Of a stretch of DNA of 5,073 bases, positions 1 to 5,073 are shown piece by piece. Source of the stretch: Pseudomonadota bacterium (GTDB lineage: Bacteria; Desulfobacterota; BSN033; G020346125); contig DAOVIU010000142.1 of NCBI GenBank assembly GCA_030673585.1, forward strand, positions 1 through 5,073, read 5' to 3'. Numbering within the stretch: the first letter of the stretch is position 1; each line of letters begins with the position of its first letter. The notes beneath the pieces were generated by a model. The model was not told the DNA's origin. It ran no database searches and was given only the letters and a program-made list of their open reading frames with translations. The translations under genes and the position numbers were made by a program.

Positions 1-6
1 AGAACG

Positions 7-333
7 ATGGAGGGGAGATTTCACTTAAAAAAGAACGATTTGGTAATGGTTGTATCGGGAAAGGAAAGGGGCAAGAGCGGACGTGTTTTGAGGGTATTCC
101 CGCAAAAAAATCGCATCATTATTGAAAAGATCAATTTTATCAAGAAGCATACTCGTCCTAGCGGACAGACAAAACAAGGGGGAATCATCGAAAGAGAGGC
201 CCCCGTTCATATCTCCAATGTGATGGTCATCTGTGAAAAGTGCAATCTTCCGGTTCGGGTTGGGAAGAAGATCTTGGATGACGGGAAGAAAGTCCGGATG
301 TGTAGAAAGTGCGGGGAGATATTGGATAAATAA
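7..333 (+). CDS. rplX: 50S ribosomal protein L24, zinc-ribbon form
   Basis: L24 is an early-assembling large-subunit protein that binds 23S rRNA near its 5' end and sits by the peptide exit tunnel. The 108-residue product compares with about 104 in E. coli. Seen: an N-terminal KOW-type segment (about residues 8-35, with VVSGKERGKSGRV), the conserved INFIKKHTRP block (42-51), and GGIIEREAPVHISNV (58-72). Cysteines 76, 79, 99 and 102 form a C-X2-C...C-X2-C pair. This C-terminal zinc ribbon is known from many bacterial L24 proteins, including Thermus, but is absent from E. coli L24. The ATG at 7 places the N-terminus as expected for the family. However, the frame stays open to the window edge and the upstream ribosome-binding site lies outside, so a start slightly upstream cannot be excluded. 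rplN would be expected just upstream. Identity is secure; the exact start is less so. Confidence 0.96.
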   Translation: MEGRFHLKKNDLVMVVSGKERGKSGRVLRVFPQKNRIIIEKINFIKKHTRPSGQTKQGGIIEREAPVHISNVMVICEKCNLPVRVGKKILDDGKKVRMCRKCGEILDK

Positions 334-348
334 GTACGAAACGGACTT
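332..348 (+). promoter_or_regulatory. Imperfect hairpin at rplX/rplE junction, possible S8 feedback site
   Basis: Arms AAGT (332-335) and ACTT (345-348) can pair. An A336/G344 mismatch follows, then C337-G343 and G338-C342 close an AAA loop. It overlaps the last two bases of the rplX stop codon and ends just before the rplE ribosome-binding site. In E. coli the spc operon feedback site bound by S8 lies at this junction. Location is the only real support: the stem is short and I did not find a convincing match to the S8-binding core of 16S helix 21. Confidence 0.25.
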
Positions 349-351
349 TTG

Positions 352-367
352 AAGGGAGAGCTCGTTG
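352..367 (+). promoter_or_regulatory. rplE ribosome-binding site and TTG start
   Basis: A purine-rich AAGGGAGAG (352-360) lies 4 nt before a TTG codon at 365. There is no nearby in-frame ATG. Starting at this TTG gives a protein of exactly E. coli L5 length, so the site decides the start. Confidence 0.8.
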
Positions 368-904
368 GGTGCATTAAGGGAGAGGTATGAAAAGGAGATC
401 ATCCCCCAGTTAATGAAGCGATTCGGGTACAAGAACGTCATGCAAGCGCCCAAGTTGGAGAGGATCGTTATGAATATGGGGCTGGGAGAGGCCATCCAGA
501 ATATCAAGATACTGGATTCCGCCGTTGAGGAGGTTAGCCTCATAACGGGCCAAAGGCCCGTTATTACCAAGGCGAGGAAATCCATTGCTCAATTTAAGCT
601 CAGGAAGGGGATGCCCATCGGTTGCATGGTTACCCTGAGGAAAGAACGGATGTACGAATTCTTCCATCGGCTGGTGAATGTGGCCCTTCCTCGGGTAAGG
701 GATTTCAGGGGTGTCTCCGGTAAGTCCTTCGACGGAAGGGGAAACTATGCCCTCGGAATTCGGGAGCAGCTTATCTTTCCGGAAATTGACTACGATAAGA
801 TCGACAAGGTAAAGGGAATGAACATCATCATCGTCACCACGGCTAAAGCTGATGAAGAGGGAAAGGAGCTGCTGAAATTGTTGGGCATGCCCTTTAGAAA
901 TTGA
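365..904 (+). CDS. rplE: 50S ribosomal protein L5
   Basis: L5 binds 5S rRNA together with L18 and L25-type proteins, forms part of the central protuberance, and contacts P-site tRNA and S13. The product is 179 residues, the same as E. coli. Seen: the N-terminal block [19 protein letters not shown], then NMGLGEAI (37-44). The L5 family signature [17 protein letters not shown] is at 57-73. PIGCMVTLR (84-92), [17 protein letters not shown] (112-128) and the C-terminal block [17 protein letters not shown] (131-147) follow, and the end is PFRN. The start is TTG, chosen by its ribosome-binding site and by family length. It lies 31 nt after rplX and 25 nt before rpsN. A perfect 10-bp inverted repeat falls inside the signature-encoding region (542-564). 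Longer reading frames on the opposite strand here are shadows. Confidence 0.98.
   Translation: MGALRERYEKEIIPQLMKRFGYKNVMQAPKLERIVMNMGLGEAIQNIKILDSAVEEVSLITGQRPVITKARKSIAQFKLRKGMPIGCMVTLRKERMYEFFHRLVNVALPRVRDFRGVSGKSFDGRGNYALGIREQLIFPEIDYDKIDKVKGMNIIIVTTAKADEEGKELLKLLGMPFRN
542..564 (+). repeat. Perfect 10-bp inverted repeat (hairpin) inside rplE
   Basis: The left arm ATAACGGGCC (542-551) and right arm GGCCCGTTAT (555-564) are exact reverse complements around an AAA loop (552-554). The stem has six G-C and four A-T pairs with no mismatch. It encodes ITGQRPVI of the L5 signature. No T-tract follows, so it is not an ordinary intrinsic terminator. Conserved Thr-Gly...Pro-Val codons tend to produce a short inner stem in rplE genes. 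The full ten pairs depend on codon choice in the flanking Ile, Gln, Arg and Val codons. Its existence is certain; any function is unknown. Confidence 0.9.
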
Positions 905-919
905 AAGAGATGGATTTGC

Positions 920-932
920 GGGGGGAACGTTG
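920..932 (+). promoter_or_regulatory. Atypical rpsN ribosome-binding site: G run before a TTG start
   Basis: A run of six G (920-925) followed by AA and CG precedes TTG at 930. It could pair with the anti-Shine-Dalgarno CCUCC through one G-U wobble, but it lacks the usual AGGAG and the spacing is short. The alternative in-frame ATG at 948 would remove the conserved MAKKAL start of the protein, so TTG at 930 is preferred. Confidence 0.55.
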
Positions 933-1115
933 GCGAAAAAGGCGTTAATGGAGAAGGCCAAAAGGCCGAAAAAATTTAAGGTGAGGGAGTATAATCGGTG
1001 CCCCCTGTGCGGCCGACCAAGGGCATTTTATCGAAAATTTAACATGTGTCGAATATGCCTGAGAAAATATGCATTGAGGGGGGAGATCCCAGGAATGATT
1101 AAATCAAGCTGGTAA
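930..1115 (+). CDS. rpsN: 30S ribosomal protein S14, zinc-binding type (type Z)
   Basis: S14 binds 16S rRNA in the head of the small subunit, near S3, S10 and S19, and is needed for late head assembly. The 61-residue product is the short zinc form; the E. coli zinc-less form is about 101 residues. Cysteines 24, 27, 40 and 43 make the C-X2-C-X12-C-X2-C zinc module ([12 protein letters not shown]...MCRICLRK). The C-terminus [11 protein letters not shown] is typical of the family. The N-terminus [12 protein letters not shown] matches the usual start, which supports TTG at 930 over the ATG at 948 (55 residues). Zinc-type S14 is sometimes named rpsZ or rpsN1. It is the only S14 copy in the window; whether a zinc-free paralogue exists elsewhere cannot be seen. 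The gene sits in its normal place between rplE and rpsH. Confidence 0.97.
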   Translation: MAKKALMEKAKRPKKFKVREYNRCPLCGRPRAFYRKFNMCRICLRKYALRGEIPGMIKSSW

Positions 1116-1134
1116 CCCAGGGATTGAGGTACAC

Positions 1135-1153
1135 GAGAGAGGGGTCAACTATG
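1135..1153 (+). promoter_or_regulatory. rpsH ribosome-binding site that fixes the ATG start
   Basis: GAGAGAGGGG (1135-1144) lies 6 nt before ATG at 1151. An in-frame TTG at 1124 would add nine residues. It has no properly spaced purine tract (AGGGA directly abuts it), and the added residues have no counterpart in S8 proteins. The start is therefore 1151. Confidence 0.85.
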
Positions 1154-1549
1154 CCCGTGACGGATCCTTTGGCTGATATGTTAACCCGAATTCGAAATGC
1201 CAGTTCGGCGAGACACGAAAAAGTCGATATCCCTACTTCGCGCCCTAAAGAGGCCATAGCTAAGATTCTCAAGGACGAAGGGTATATCAGGAACTTTAAG
1301 GTAATCGTGGATGAGAAAAAACACGGTATCTTAAGGATTTTCCTCAAGTATGACGCCACCCGGAAGGGAATTATTAATTTGAAACGGGTCAGCAAGCCCA
1401 GCAGGAGGGTATACGTGGGGAAGGATGAGATTCCATCCGTGTTGAGGGGATTGGGGATTTCCATCCTTTCCACCTCTAAAGGCATCCTTGGCGATAAGGA
1501 GGCCAGAAGGGCCAACGTGGGGGGCGAGGTTCTCTGCTATATTTGGTAA
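1151..1549 (+). CDS. rpsH: 30S ribosomal protein S8
   Basis: S8 is a primary binder of 16S rRNA helix 21 in the small-subunit platform. In E. coli it also represses the spc operon by binding its mRNA near the rplX/rplE junction. The product is 132 residues (E. coli about 130). Seen: the N-terminal [30 protein letters not shown] (34-46) in the N-terminal domain; the basic stretch [16 protein letters not shown] (75-90). The S8 signature [18 protein letters not shown] is at 102-119, followed by the usual GGEVLCYIW end. ATG at 1151 is chosen because the protein then begins exactly where the family does. The 35-nt gap to rpsN is the largest in the window but contains nothing recognisable except the ribosome-binding site. 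The next gene, rplF, starts 15 nt downstream. Confidence 0.98.
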   Translation: MPVTDPLADMLTRIRNASSARHEKVDIPTSRPKEAIAKILKDEGYIRNFKVIVDEKKHGILRIFLKYDATRKGIINLKRVSKPSRRVYVGKDEIPSVLRGLGISILSTSKGILGDKEARRANVGGEVLCYIW

Positions 1550-1564
1550 TGAACGGGAGGTACC

Positions 1565-2101
1565 ATGTCACGGGTCGGCAAGGTTCCCATTCCCATTCCG
1601 AAAGACGTAAAGGTCACCCTGACCGATTCAATTCTGAAGGTCGTGGGACCCAGGGGCCAACTGAACCACCAGATTCCATCGGAAATTGCGGTCTCCATCG
1701 AACCCGAACATTTAGTGGTGAGGAGGCCTGATGACCATCGGACGACCCGGTCATTGCATGGACTGACCAGGGTATTGGTCGCCAATATGATTACCGGAGT
1801 GACGCAGGGTCTTGAGAAAAAGCTGGGAATCCAGGGAATTGGCTATCGGGCTGAGCTCCAGGGGGATATCCTCCGATTGACCCTTGGGTTTTCGCATCCC
1901 GTATTATTCCCCTTGCCCGAAGGGATTAAGGTTGAAGTTGACAGGCAGACCACCATCACAGTAAAGGGCATTGATAAACAACAAGTAGGCTCGGTGGCCG
2001 CCAAAATTAGATCCTTTAAGCCTCCCGATCCATATAAGGGCAAGGGAATTCGCTACGCCAATGAGTACGTTAAACTGAAGGTGGGAAAGACAAAGGCCTA
2101 A
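1565..2101 (+). CDS. rplF: 50S ribosomal protein L6
   Basis: L6 has two similar domains and binds 23S rRNA at the base of the L7/L12 stalk, near the factor-binding site and the sarcin-ricin loop. The product is 178 residues, against 177 in E. coli. Seen: the standard start MSRVGKVPIPIP, the first domain to about residue 80, and the linker MITGVTQGLEKKLGIQGIGY (75-94). The second domain carries LTLGFSHPV (105-113) and the C-terminal L6 signature PDPYKGKGIRYANE (154-167). ATG at 1565 has a strong GGGAGG (1555-1560) 4 nt upstream. A tandem 'PIPIP' near the N-terminus reflects a repeated CCCATT codon pair and is not unusual for L6. The gene ends in TAA, whose last base belongs to the ribosome-binding site of rplR. 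Confidence 0.98.
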   Translation: MSRVGKVPIPIPKDVKVTLTDSILKVVGPRGQLNHQIPSEIAVSIEPEHLVVRRPDDHRTTRSLHGLTRVLVANMITGVTQGLEKKLGIQGIGYRAELQGDILRLTLGFSHPVLFPLPEGIKVEVDRQTTITVKGIDKQQVGSVAAKIRSFKPPDPYKGKGIRYANEYVKLKVGKTKA

Positions 2102-2111
2102 AGGGAACTGA

Positions 2112-2480
2112 ATGATTACCGCTAATCCGAAGGTTGAGGCTCGGCTGAGGAGAAAGAAGAGGGTGAGAAAGACGGTGAAGGGGACTCCTGAGCGTCCCAG
2201 GCTCAGCGTCTTCCGAAGCCTGAGGCACACCTACGCCCAAGTAATTGTGGATACTACGGGAGAAACCCTGGCCAGCGCTTCAACTCTCAGCACGGAAATT
2301 CGAGGGAACGTAGCGCGAACTGGCAACACCGAAGCGGCTAAAAAGGTTGGCGAATTGATCGCCAGGAAATCCATCGAGAGGGGTGTCAAGACAGTCGTAT
2401 TCGACCGCGATGGATATTTATATCATGGCCGGGTAAAGGCCTTGGCGGAGGCGGCCCGGGAAAACGGCTTGATCTTCTAG
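2112..2480 (+). CDS. rplR: 50S ribosomal protein L18
   Basis: L18 binds 5S rRNA and, with L5, docks it in the central protuberance of the large subunit. The product is 122 residues (E. coli 117). The N-terminal tail is very basic ([10 protein letters not shown], 11-20), as expected for its 5S rRNA contact. [20 protein letters not shown] (28-47) is the conserved fold core. [15 protein letters not shown] (70-84) follows, and the end [20 protein letters not shown] (98-117) plus ENGLIF is the diagnostic C-terminus. Start: ATG at 2112, with AAGGGA (2101-2106) overlapping the rplF stop codon, which suggests coupled translation. The gap to rplF is 10 nt and to rpsE 13 nt. The N-terminus is a few residues longer than in E. 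coli, within the normal range for bacteria. Confidence 0.97.
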   Translation: MITANPKVEARLRRKKRVRKTVKGTPERPRLSVFRSLRHTYAQVIVDTTGETLASASTLSTEIRGNVARTGNTEAAKKVGELIARKSIERGVKTVVFDRDGYLYHGRVKALAEAARENGLIF

Positions 2481-2496
2481 GGGAGGAGAGACATTG
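2481..2496 (+). promoter_or_regulatory. rpsE ribosome-binding site with TTG start
   Basis: GGGAGGAGAG (2481-2490), a near-ideal Shine-Dalgarno tract directly after the rplR stop, precedes TTG at 2494 by 3 nt (about 7 nt from the GGAGG core). The strong site makes the TTG start credible although it is not ATG. Confidence 0.8.
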
Positions 2497-2991
2497 TCCA
2501 AGATTAATTCCGACGAGCTGGAATTGGTCGACAAGGTGGTCCACATCAATCGGGTCGCAAAGGTGGTTAAGGGGGGAAGGAGGTTCAGTTTTAGTGCATT
2601 GGTGGTGCTTGGAGATCAGAACGGTATTGTGGGAAGGGGGCTGGGAAAGGCCAACGAAGTCCCCGAAGCAATCAGAAAGGGCATTCAGCAAGCTAAGCGC
2701 AATTTGATCCAAATACCTATCATCAATCAAACCATACCCTATCAGGTTATCGGTCGATATGGCGCCGCAAGAGTGCTCTTAAAGCCGGCATCGCAGGGGA
2801 CTGGGGTGATCGCCGGCGCTGCCGTCAGGGCGATCATGGAGTGCGGGGGGATCCAGAACATACTGACCAAGTGTTTGGGTTCGCACAATCCCGACAATGT
2901 CGTTAAAGCCACCTTTGATGGATTGAGCCGACTACGCACACCCGATGAAATAGCCCAAAAGAGGGGGAAAAAGGTTGCGGAAATTCTATAG
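2494..2991 (+). CDS. rpsE: 30S ribosomal protein S5
   Basis: S5 lies at the mRNA entry region and body-head junction of the small subunit, contacts S4 and S8, and affects decoding fidelity. The product is 165 residues (E. coli 167). Seen: an N-terminal double-stranded-RNA-binding-like domain (about 10-73) with [22 protein letters not shown] and [14 protein letters not shown]. The C-terminal domain (about 84-160) has [20 protein letters not shown] (97-116), [16 protein letters not shown] (129-144) and the end [12 protein letters not shown]. The loop around residues 20-29 is where spectinomycin-resistance changes map in E. coli S5; here it looks wild type (VKGGR intact). The start is TTG, supported by the strong upstream site and by family length. 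L30 follows after 17 nt, in the usual order. Confidence 0.98.
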   Translation: MSKINSDELELVDKVVHINRVAKVVKGGRRFSFSALVVLGDQNGIVGRGLGKANEVPEAIRKGIQQAKRNLIQIPIINQTIPYQVIGRYGAARVLLKPASQGTGVIAGAAVRAIMECGGIQNILTKCLGSHNPDNVVKATFDGLSRLRTPDEIAQKRGKKVAEIL

Positions 2992-3008
2992 CAGGAGAAG
3001 GAAATTCA

Positions 3009-3200
3009 ATGGGTAAATCCTCCAATACCCTTACGGTGAAACTGGTGAAAAGTGCGATTGGTAGACCCCCAAAACAGAGGAAGGTACTCAAGGGGTTAAA
3101 TCTCACCAGATTGAACAAGGAGGTCACCCTGAAGGACACGCGGGAAATCCGGGGGATGATCGAAAAAGTTACCCATTTGGTGGAGATTATTACAGAATGA
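3009..3200 (+). CDS. rpmD: 50S ribosomal protein L30
   Basis: L30 is a small protein that binds 23S rRNA on the solvent face of the large subunit near the 5S rRNA region. The 63-residue product is the short bacterial form (E. coli 59), not the longer archaeal or eukaryotic L7-type protein. Seen: LTVKLVKSAIGRPPKQRKVLKGLNL (8-32), matching the family pattern SAIGR.PK....L.GL.L. The C-terminal half has DTREIRGMIEKVTHLVEI (43-60), matching DT..IRGMI..V. Start: ATG at 3009, with AGGAGAAGGA (2993-3002) ending 6 nt before it. The last codon and stop overlap the rplO start by 4 nt (ATGA, 3197-3200), a standard arrangement for stop-restart coupling. Not all bacteria keep L30, so its presence is mildly informative. 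Confidence 0.96.
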   Translation: MGKSSNTLTVKLVKSAIGRPPKQRKVLKGLNLTRLNKEVTLKDTREIRGMIEKVTHLVEIITE

Positions 3201-3637
3201 ACCTGTGGACACTGAAGCCACCAGAACGCTCCAAGAGGAAGAAGAAGAGGGTTGGGCGAGGAATCGGGTCGGGCCACGGCAAGACCGCCTGTCGCGGGAC
3301 CAAGGGGCAGAGGTCCAGGGCGGGGAAGGGCATCGCGCCCGGTTTCGAGGGCGGCCAAATGCCCTTGCAACGACGTGTGCCTAAAAGGGGGTTTACCAAC
3401 ATCTTTAAGAAAAAGTTCGCCTTGGTGAATGTGAGGGATTTGAACCGTTTCGAAGCCAACAGCATTGTCGACGTAGAGACCTTGCAGAAGGCCAAATTGG
3501 TCAAGAAGGTGTACGATGGAGTAAAGATATTGGGAAGGGGGAAGGTTACCGTCCCCCTCACCTTACGGGTTCATCGGGTGACCAAAGGGGCGGCTGAGAA
3601 GATAGTGGCCGCTAAGGGAAGGATAGAGGGTATTTAA
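3197..3637 (+). CDS. rplO: 50S ribosomal protein L15
   Basis: L15 is a late-assembling large-subunit protein with a long extended N-terminal arm that threads through 23S rRNA. The product is 146 residues (E. coli 144). Seen: the basic glycine-rich arm with [13 protein letters not shown] (18-30) and [11 protein letters not shown] (33-43), then [18 protein letters not shown] (49-66), a strongly conserved bacterial block. The globular C-terminal domain ends with the L15 signature over 110-142 ([11 protein letters not shown] then [10 protein letters not shown]). Start: ATG at 3197 overlaps the rpmD stop. GGTGGAGA (3179-3186) inside rpmD is a plausible ribosome-binding site, 10 nt away. secY begins 1 nt after the stop. 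Arg and Lys content is high, as expected. Confidence 0.98.
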   Translation: MNLWTLKPPERSKRKKKRVGRGIGSGHGKTACRGTKGQRSRAGKGIAPGFEGGQMPLQRRVPKRGFTNIFKKKFALVNVRDLNRFEANSIVDVETLQKAKLVKKVYDGVKILGRGKVTVPLTLRVHRVTKGAAEKIVAAKGRIEGI

Positions 3638-3641
3638 GTTG
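3626..3641 (+). promoter_or_regulatory. secY ribosome-binding site inside rplO, TTG start
   Basis: GAGGGT (3626-3631), within the last codons of rplO, lies 7 nt before TTG at 3639. The rplO stop (3635-3637) falls in the spacer, so ribosomes ending rplO stop on the secY initiation region. This points to coupled translation with a non-ATG start. Confidence 0.7.
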
Positions 3642-4964
3642 ATCGGTACTTTTGCAAATATCCTTAAAATTCCAGAGCTCAAGAAACGAATCATCATTAC
3701 CTTTCTGCTCTTGGGCGTTTATCGGATAGGGGTCCATGTTCCAACGCCCGGAATCAATAGCGATGCCCTAGCCTCCTTTTTCGCCCAGGCCAGGGGAACC
3801 TTATTCGGGCTATTCGACATGTTCACTGGGGGGGCCTTGGAAAGGTTTTCCGTCTTTGCCCTGGGAATTATGCCTTATATTAGCGCATCCATCATCTTGC
3901 AACTCCTGACCGTAGTTATTCCGTATTTCGATCGGCTGCAGAAGGAGGGGGAGTCGGGAAGAAAAAAGATCGTTCAATATACCCGCTATGGAACGGTGCT
4001 TTTGAGCCTCATCCAGAGTTTTGGTATCGCTATTGGCCTCAGGCAAATGGAAGCCGGGGGCATGCCTATCGTCACCGAAACCAGTTGGACATTCATCCCG
4101 ATGACGATGATTACCCTTACCGCAGGGACTTCCTTCATCATGTGGCTGGGGGAGCAGATTACGGAAAGGGGGATTGGCAATGGGATTTCGCTGGTCATCT
4201 TTGCCGGAATCGTGGCAAGACTACCCCGCGCCTTCGGCAATAGCGTTCGACTGATAAGGACGGGGGAGCTACAAATCCTTCTGATGCTGGCCCTCCTTGT
4301 GTTCATGGTGGTGGTGGTGGGGTTTATCATTTTCATGGAAACAGGTCAGAGGCGGCTGCCGGTTCAATATGCGAAACGGATCGTGGGGCGGAAGATATAC
4401 GGGGGGCAGAGCACTCACCTCCCCTTAAAGATAAACACCGCAGGGGTTATTCCCGCCATCTTCGCGTCGTCCATATTAATGTTTCCCTTGACCATTACAC
4501 AGTTCATGCCCAAGACGTGGATGGAGACTTATCCTTGGCTCGATAAGATCATGAATAGTTTGGGCGCGGGGAGTATCCTCTATAACGTCCTGTACGTCGT
4601 CTTCATCATATTCTTCTGTTATTTCTACACCGCAATCGTCTTCAATCCCGACGACGTTGCCGATAATATGAAGAAGTTCGGGGGATATATACCGGGGATT
4701 CGGCCCGGGAAAAAGACGGCGGAATACATAGACCGAGTCCTGTCCCGGATCACTCTAGGTGGAGCCCTCTATGTTTCGGCGGTTTGTGTTCTTCCGACTA
4801 TCTTAATTCAGAGATTCAACGTTCCCTTCTATTTCGGGGGAACGGCGTTGCTCATCGTAGTCGGAGTTGCCCTCGATACGGTGCAACAGATCGAATCCCA
4901 TCTGCTGACCAGACAATATGAGGGATTGATGAAAAAGGGAAGATTGAAGAGCAGGCGGCGTTGA
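3639..4964 (+). CDS. secY: Preprotein translocase channel subunit SecY
   Basis: SecY is the membrane channel of the Sec translocon. With SecE and SecG it passes unfolded proteins driven by SecA or by translating ribosomes. The product is 441 residues (E. coli 443). About ten membrane segments can be read, near residues 17-34, 71-92, 115-137, 152-170, 178-200, 211-232, 265-288, 310-335, 369-390 and 396-415. The plug region is around 55-69. The SecY family signature [20 protein letters not shown] is at 71-90, with pore-facing Ile candidates. The cytosolic C5 loop has [15 protein letters not shown] (349-363); Arg355 matches E. coli Arg357, which is needed for SecA-driven transport. The N-terminus [12 protein letters not shown] is typical, supporting the TTG start. 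The C-terminal tail is basic (GRLKSRRR). The 1-nt gap to rplO suggests coupling, and adk follows 20 nt later. Confidence 0.98.
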   Translation: MIGTFANILKIPELKKRIIITFLLLGVYRIGVHVPTPGINSDALASFFAQARGTLFGLFDMFTGGALERFSVFALGIMPYISASIILQLLTVVIPYFDRLQKEGESGRKKIVQYTRYGTVLLSLIQSFGIAIGLRQMEAGGMPIVTETSWTFIPMTMITLTAGTSFIMWLGEQITERGIGNGISLVIFAGIVARLPRAFGNSVRLIRTGELQILLMLALLVFMVVVVGFIIFMETGQRRLPVQYAKRIVGRKIYGGQSTHLPLKINTAGVIPAIFASSILMFPLTITQFMPKTWMETYPWLDKIMNSLGAGSILYNVLYVVFIIFFCYFYTAIVFNPDDVADNMKKFGGYIPGIRPGKKTAEYIDRVLSRITLGGALYVSAVCVLPTILIQRFNVPFYFGGTALLIVVGVALDTVQQIESHLLTRQYEGLMKKGRLKSRRR

Positions 4965-4965
4965 C

Positions 4966-4987
4966 GGAGGGAGAATGGAGCTCCATG
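4966..4987 (+). promoter_or_regulatory. adk translation start region with two possible ribosome-binding sites
   Basis: GGAGGGAG (4966-4973) and a second GGAG (4977-4980) precede the adk ATG at 4985, at 11 nt and 4 nt respectively. An out-of-frame ATG at 4975 lies between them and is close behind the first tract. Protein homology clearly favours 4985 as the adk start. Confidence 0.65.
4975..4986 (+). repeat. 12-bp palindrome over the adk start
   Basis: ATGGAGCTCCAT (4975-4986) equals its own reverse complement. As RNA it can fold as ATGG/CCAT with an AGCT loop, pairing part of the GGAG tract and the first two bases of the adk start codon. The stem is only four pairs, so it is weak on its own. 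Confidence 0.85.
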
Positions 4988-5073
4988 AACCTGATAATCA
5001 TCGGCCCTCCGGGCTCGGGTAAGGGGACGCAAGGGAAGCTTATCGCAGGGAGGTACCGCATTCCGCGAATATC
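4985..5073 (+). CDS. adk: Adenylate kinase, N-terminal fragment (cut by window edge)
   Basis: Adenylate kinase catalyses ATP + AMP <-> 2 ADP in the cytoplasm and sets adenine nucleotide balance. Only the first 29 codons plus two bases are in the window. The translation begins MNLIIIGPPGSGKGTQGKLI and ends near IPRI. The P-loop GPPGSGKGT is at residues 7-15, with Lys13 as the ATP-phosphate-binding lysine, and the early beta strand NLIII fits the family. The stretch YRIPRI matches the YGIPQI region just before the AMP-binding TGD motif, which lies beyond the edge. Position directly after secY is common in many bacterial phyla, often followed by map and infA. The start ATG at 4985 is set by homology. 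The first residues alone could fit other P-loop kinases, but context makes adk nearly certain. Confidence 0.94.
   Translation, partial: MNLIIIGPPGSGKGTQGKLIAGRYRIPRI

Noticed and set aside
104..110. A 7-A run in rplX in the phase of a -1 slippery heptamer (A AAA AAT)
   Set aside because: No stimulatory structure was recognised downstream, and normal decoding gives full-length L24. Ribosomal genes often contain Lys-rich A runs.
25..585. A long open frame (186 codons) on the minus strand across rplX and rplE
   Set aside because: It is entirely antisense to two certain genes, its protein resembles no family I know, and there is no ribosome-binding context. It is a shadow of biased codon use.
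410..961. A minus-strand open frame of 183 codons opposite rplE and rpsN
   Set aside because: It is antisense to conserved genes, with low-complexity content and no family resemblance.
1109..1120. A 4-bp hairpin CTGG/CCAG with the rpsN stop codon in its loop
   Set aside because: Stems this short occur often by chance, and no T-tract or conserved feature supports a terminator.
1124..1150. A nine-residue N-terminal extension of S8 starting at TTG 1124
   Set aside because: It has no spaced ribosome-binding site and no family counterpart. ATG at 1151 has a good site and the exact S8 N-terminus.
1543..1731. A second plus-strand frame overlapping the start of rplF
   Set aside because: It is frame-shifted relative to the certain L6 gene and shows no family motifs.
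2903..3370. A minus-strand open frame of 155 codons opposite rpsE, rpmD and rplO
   Set aside because: It has a proline- and leucine-rich shadow composition caused by the Arg/Lys/Gly codons of L15 on the other strand.
4693..4709. A 5-bp G-C inverted repeat in secY (CCGGG...CCCGG)
   Set aside because: It lies over conserved Pro-Gly-Ile-Arg-Pro-Gly codons, whose GGN/CCN content easily yields such pairing. It is too short to single out.
4965..4984. A terminator or rpmJ (L36) gene between secY and adk
   Set aside because: The gap is only 20 nt, with no stem plus T-tract and no room for a gene. Transcription probably continues into adk.

Overview
The window is the distal part of a bacterial spc ribosomal-protein operon. 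All genes are on the + strand in the order rplX (L24) - rplE (L5) - rpsN (S14, zinc type) - rpsH (S8) - rplF (L6) - rplR (L18) - rpsE (S5) - rpmD (L30) - rplO (L15) - secY - adk (5' end only). The order is the conserved bacterial one. Every complete product has close to the length usual for its family, and no gene is broken.

Organism: clearly a bacterium. The proteins are bacterial-type L15, short L30, L5 and L24, and SecY is about 440 residues. S14 is the short four-cysteine form and L24 ends in a four-cysteine zinc ribbon. adk follows secY directly, with no rpmJ between them, unlike E. coli. Base composition is moderate, close to half G+C by eye, and four of the eleven genes start with TTG. 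I read this as a deltaproteobacterial/Desulfobacterota-like or related deep lineage (NC10 or Nitrospirota are alternatives). This is inference from family memory with low confidence.

Layout: gaps are small, at 31, 25, 35, 15, 10, 13, 17, -4, 1 and 20 nt in gene order, so there is no stretch over 300 bases without a gene. No promoter, terminator, tRNA, mobile element or CRISPR array is visible. One long transcript reading through the whole window is the simplest model. rpmD/rplO overlap by ATGA, rplO and secY are 1 nt apart, and the rplR ribosome-binding site overlaps the rplF stop; these junctions suggest translational coupling.

How the genes work together: nine genes supply six large-subunit and three small-subunit ribosomal proteins, with L5 and L18 as 5S rRNA binders and S8 as the regulator of this operon in E. 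coli. SecY makes the membrane channel for secreted and membrane proteins, and Adk balances adenine nucleotides.

I found no undescribed system. The best second-look items are RNA-level: a perfect 10-bp hairpin with an AAA loop inside rplE, a small hairpin at the rplX/rplE junction where E. coli has its S8 feedback site, and a 12-bp palindrome covering the adk start, with a competing out-of-frame start codon.
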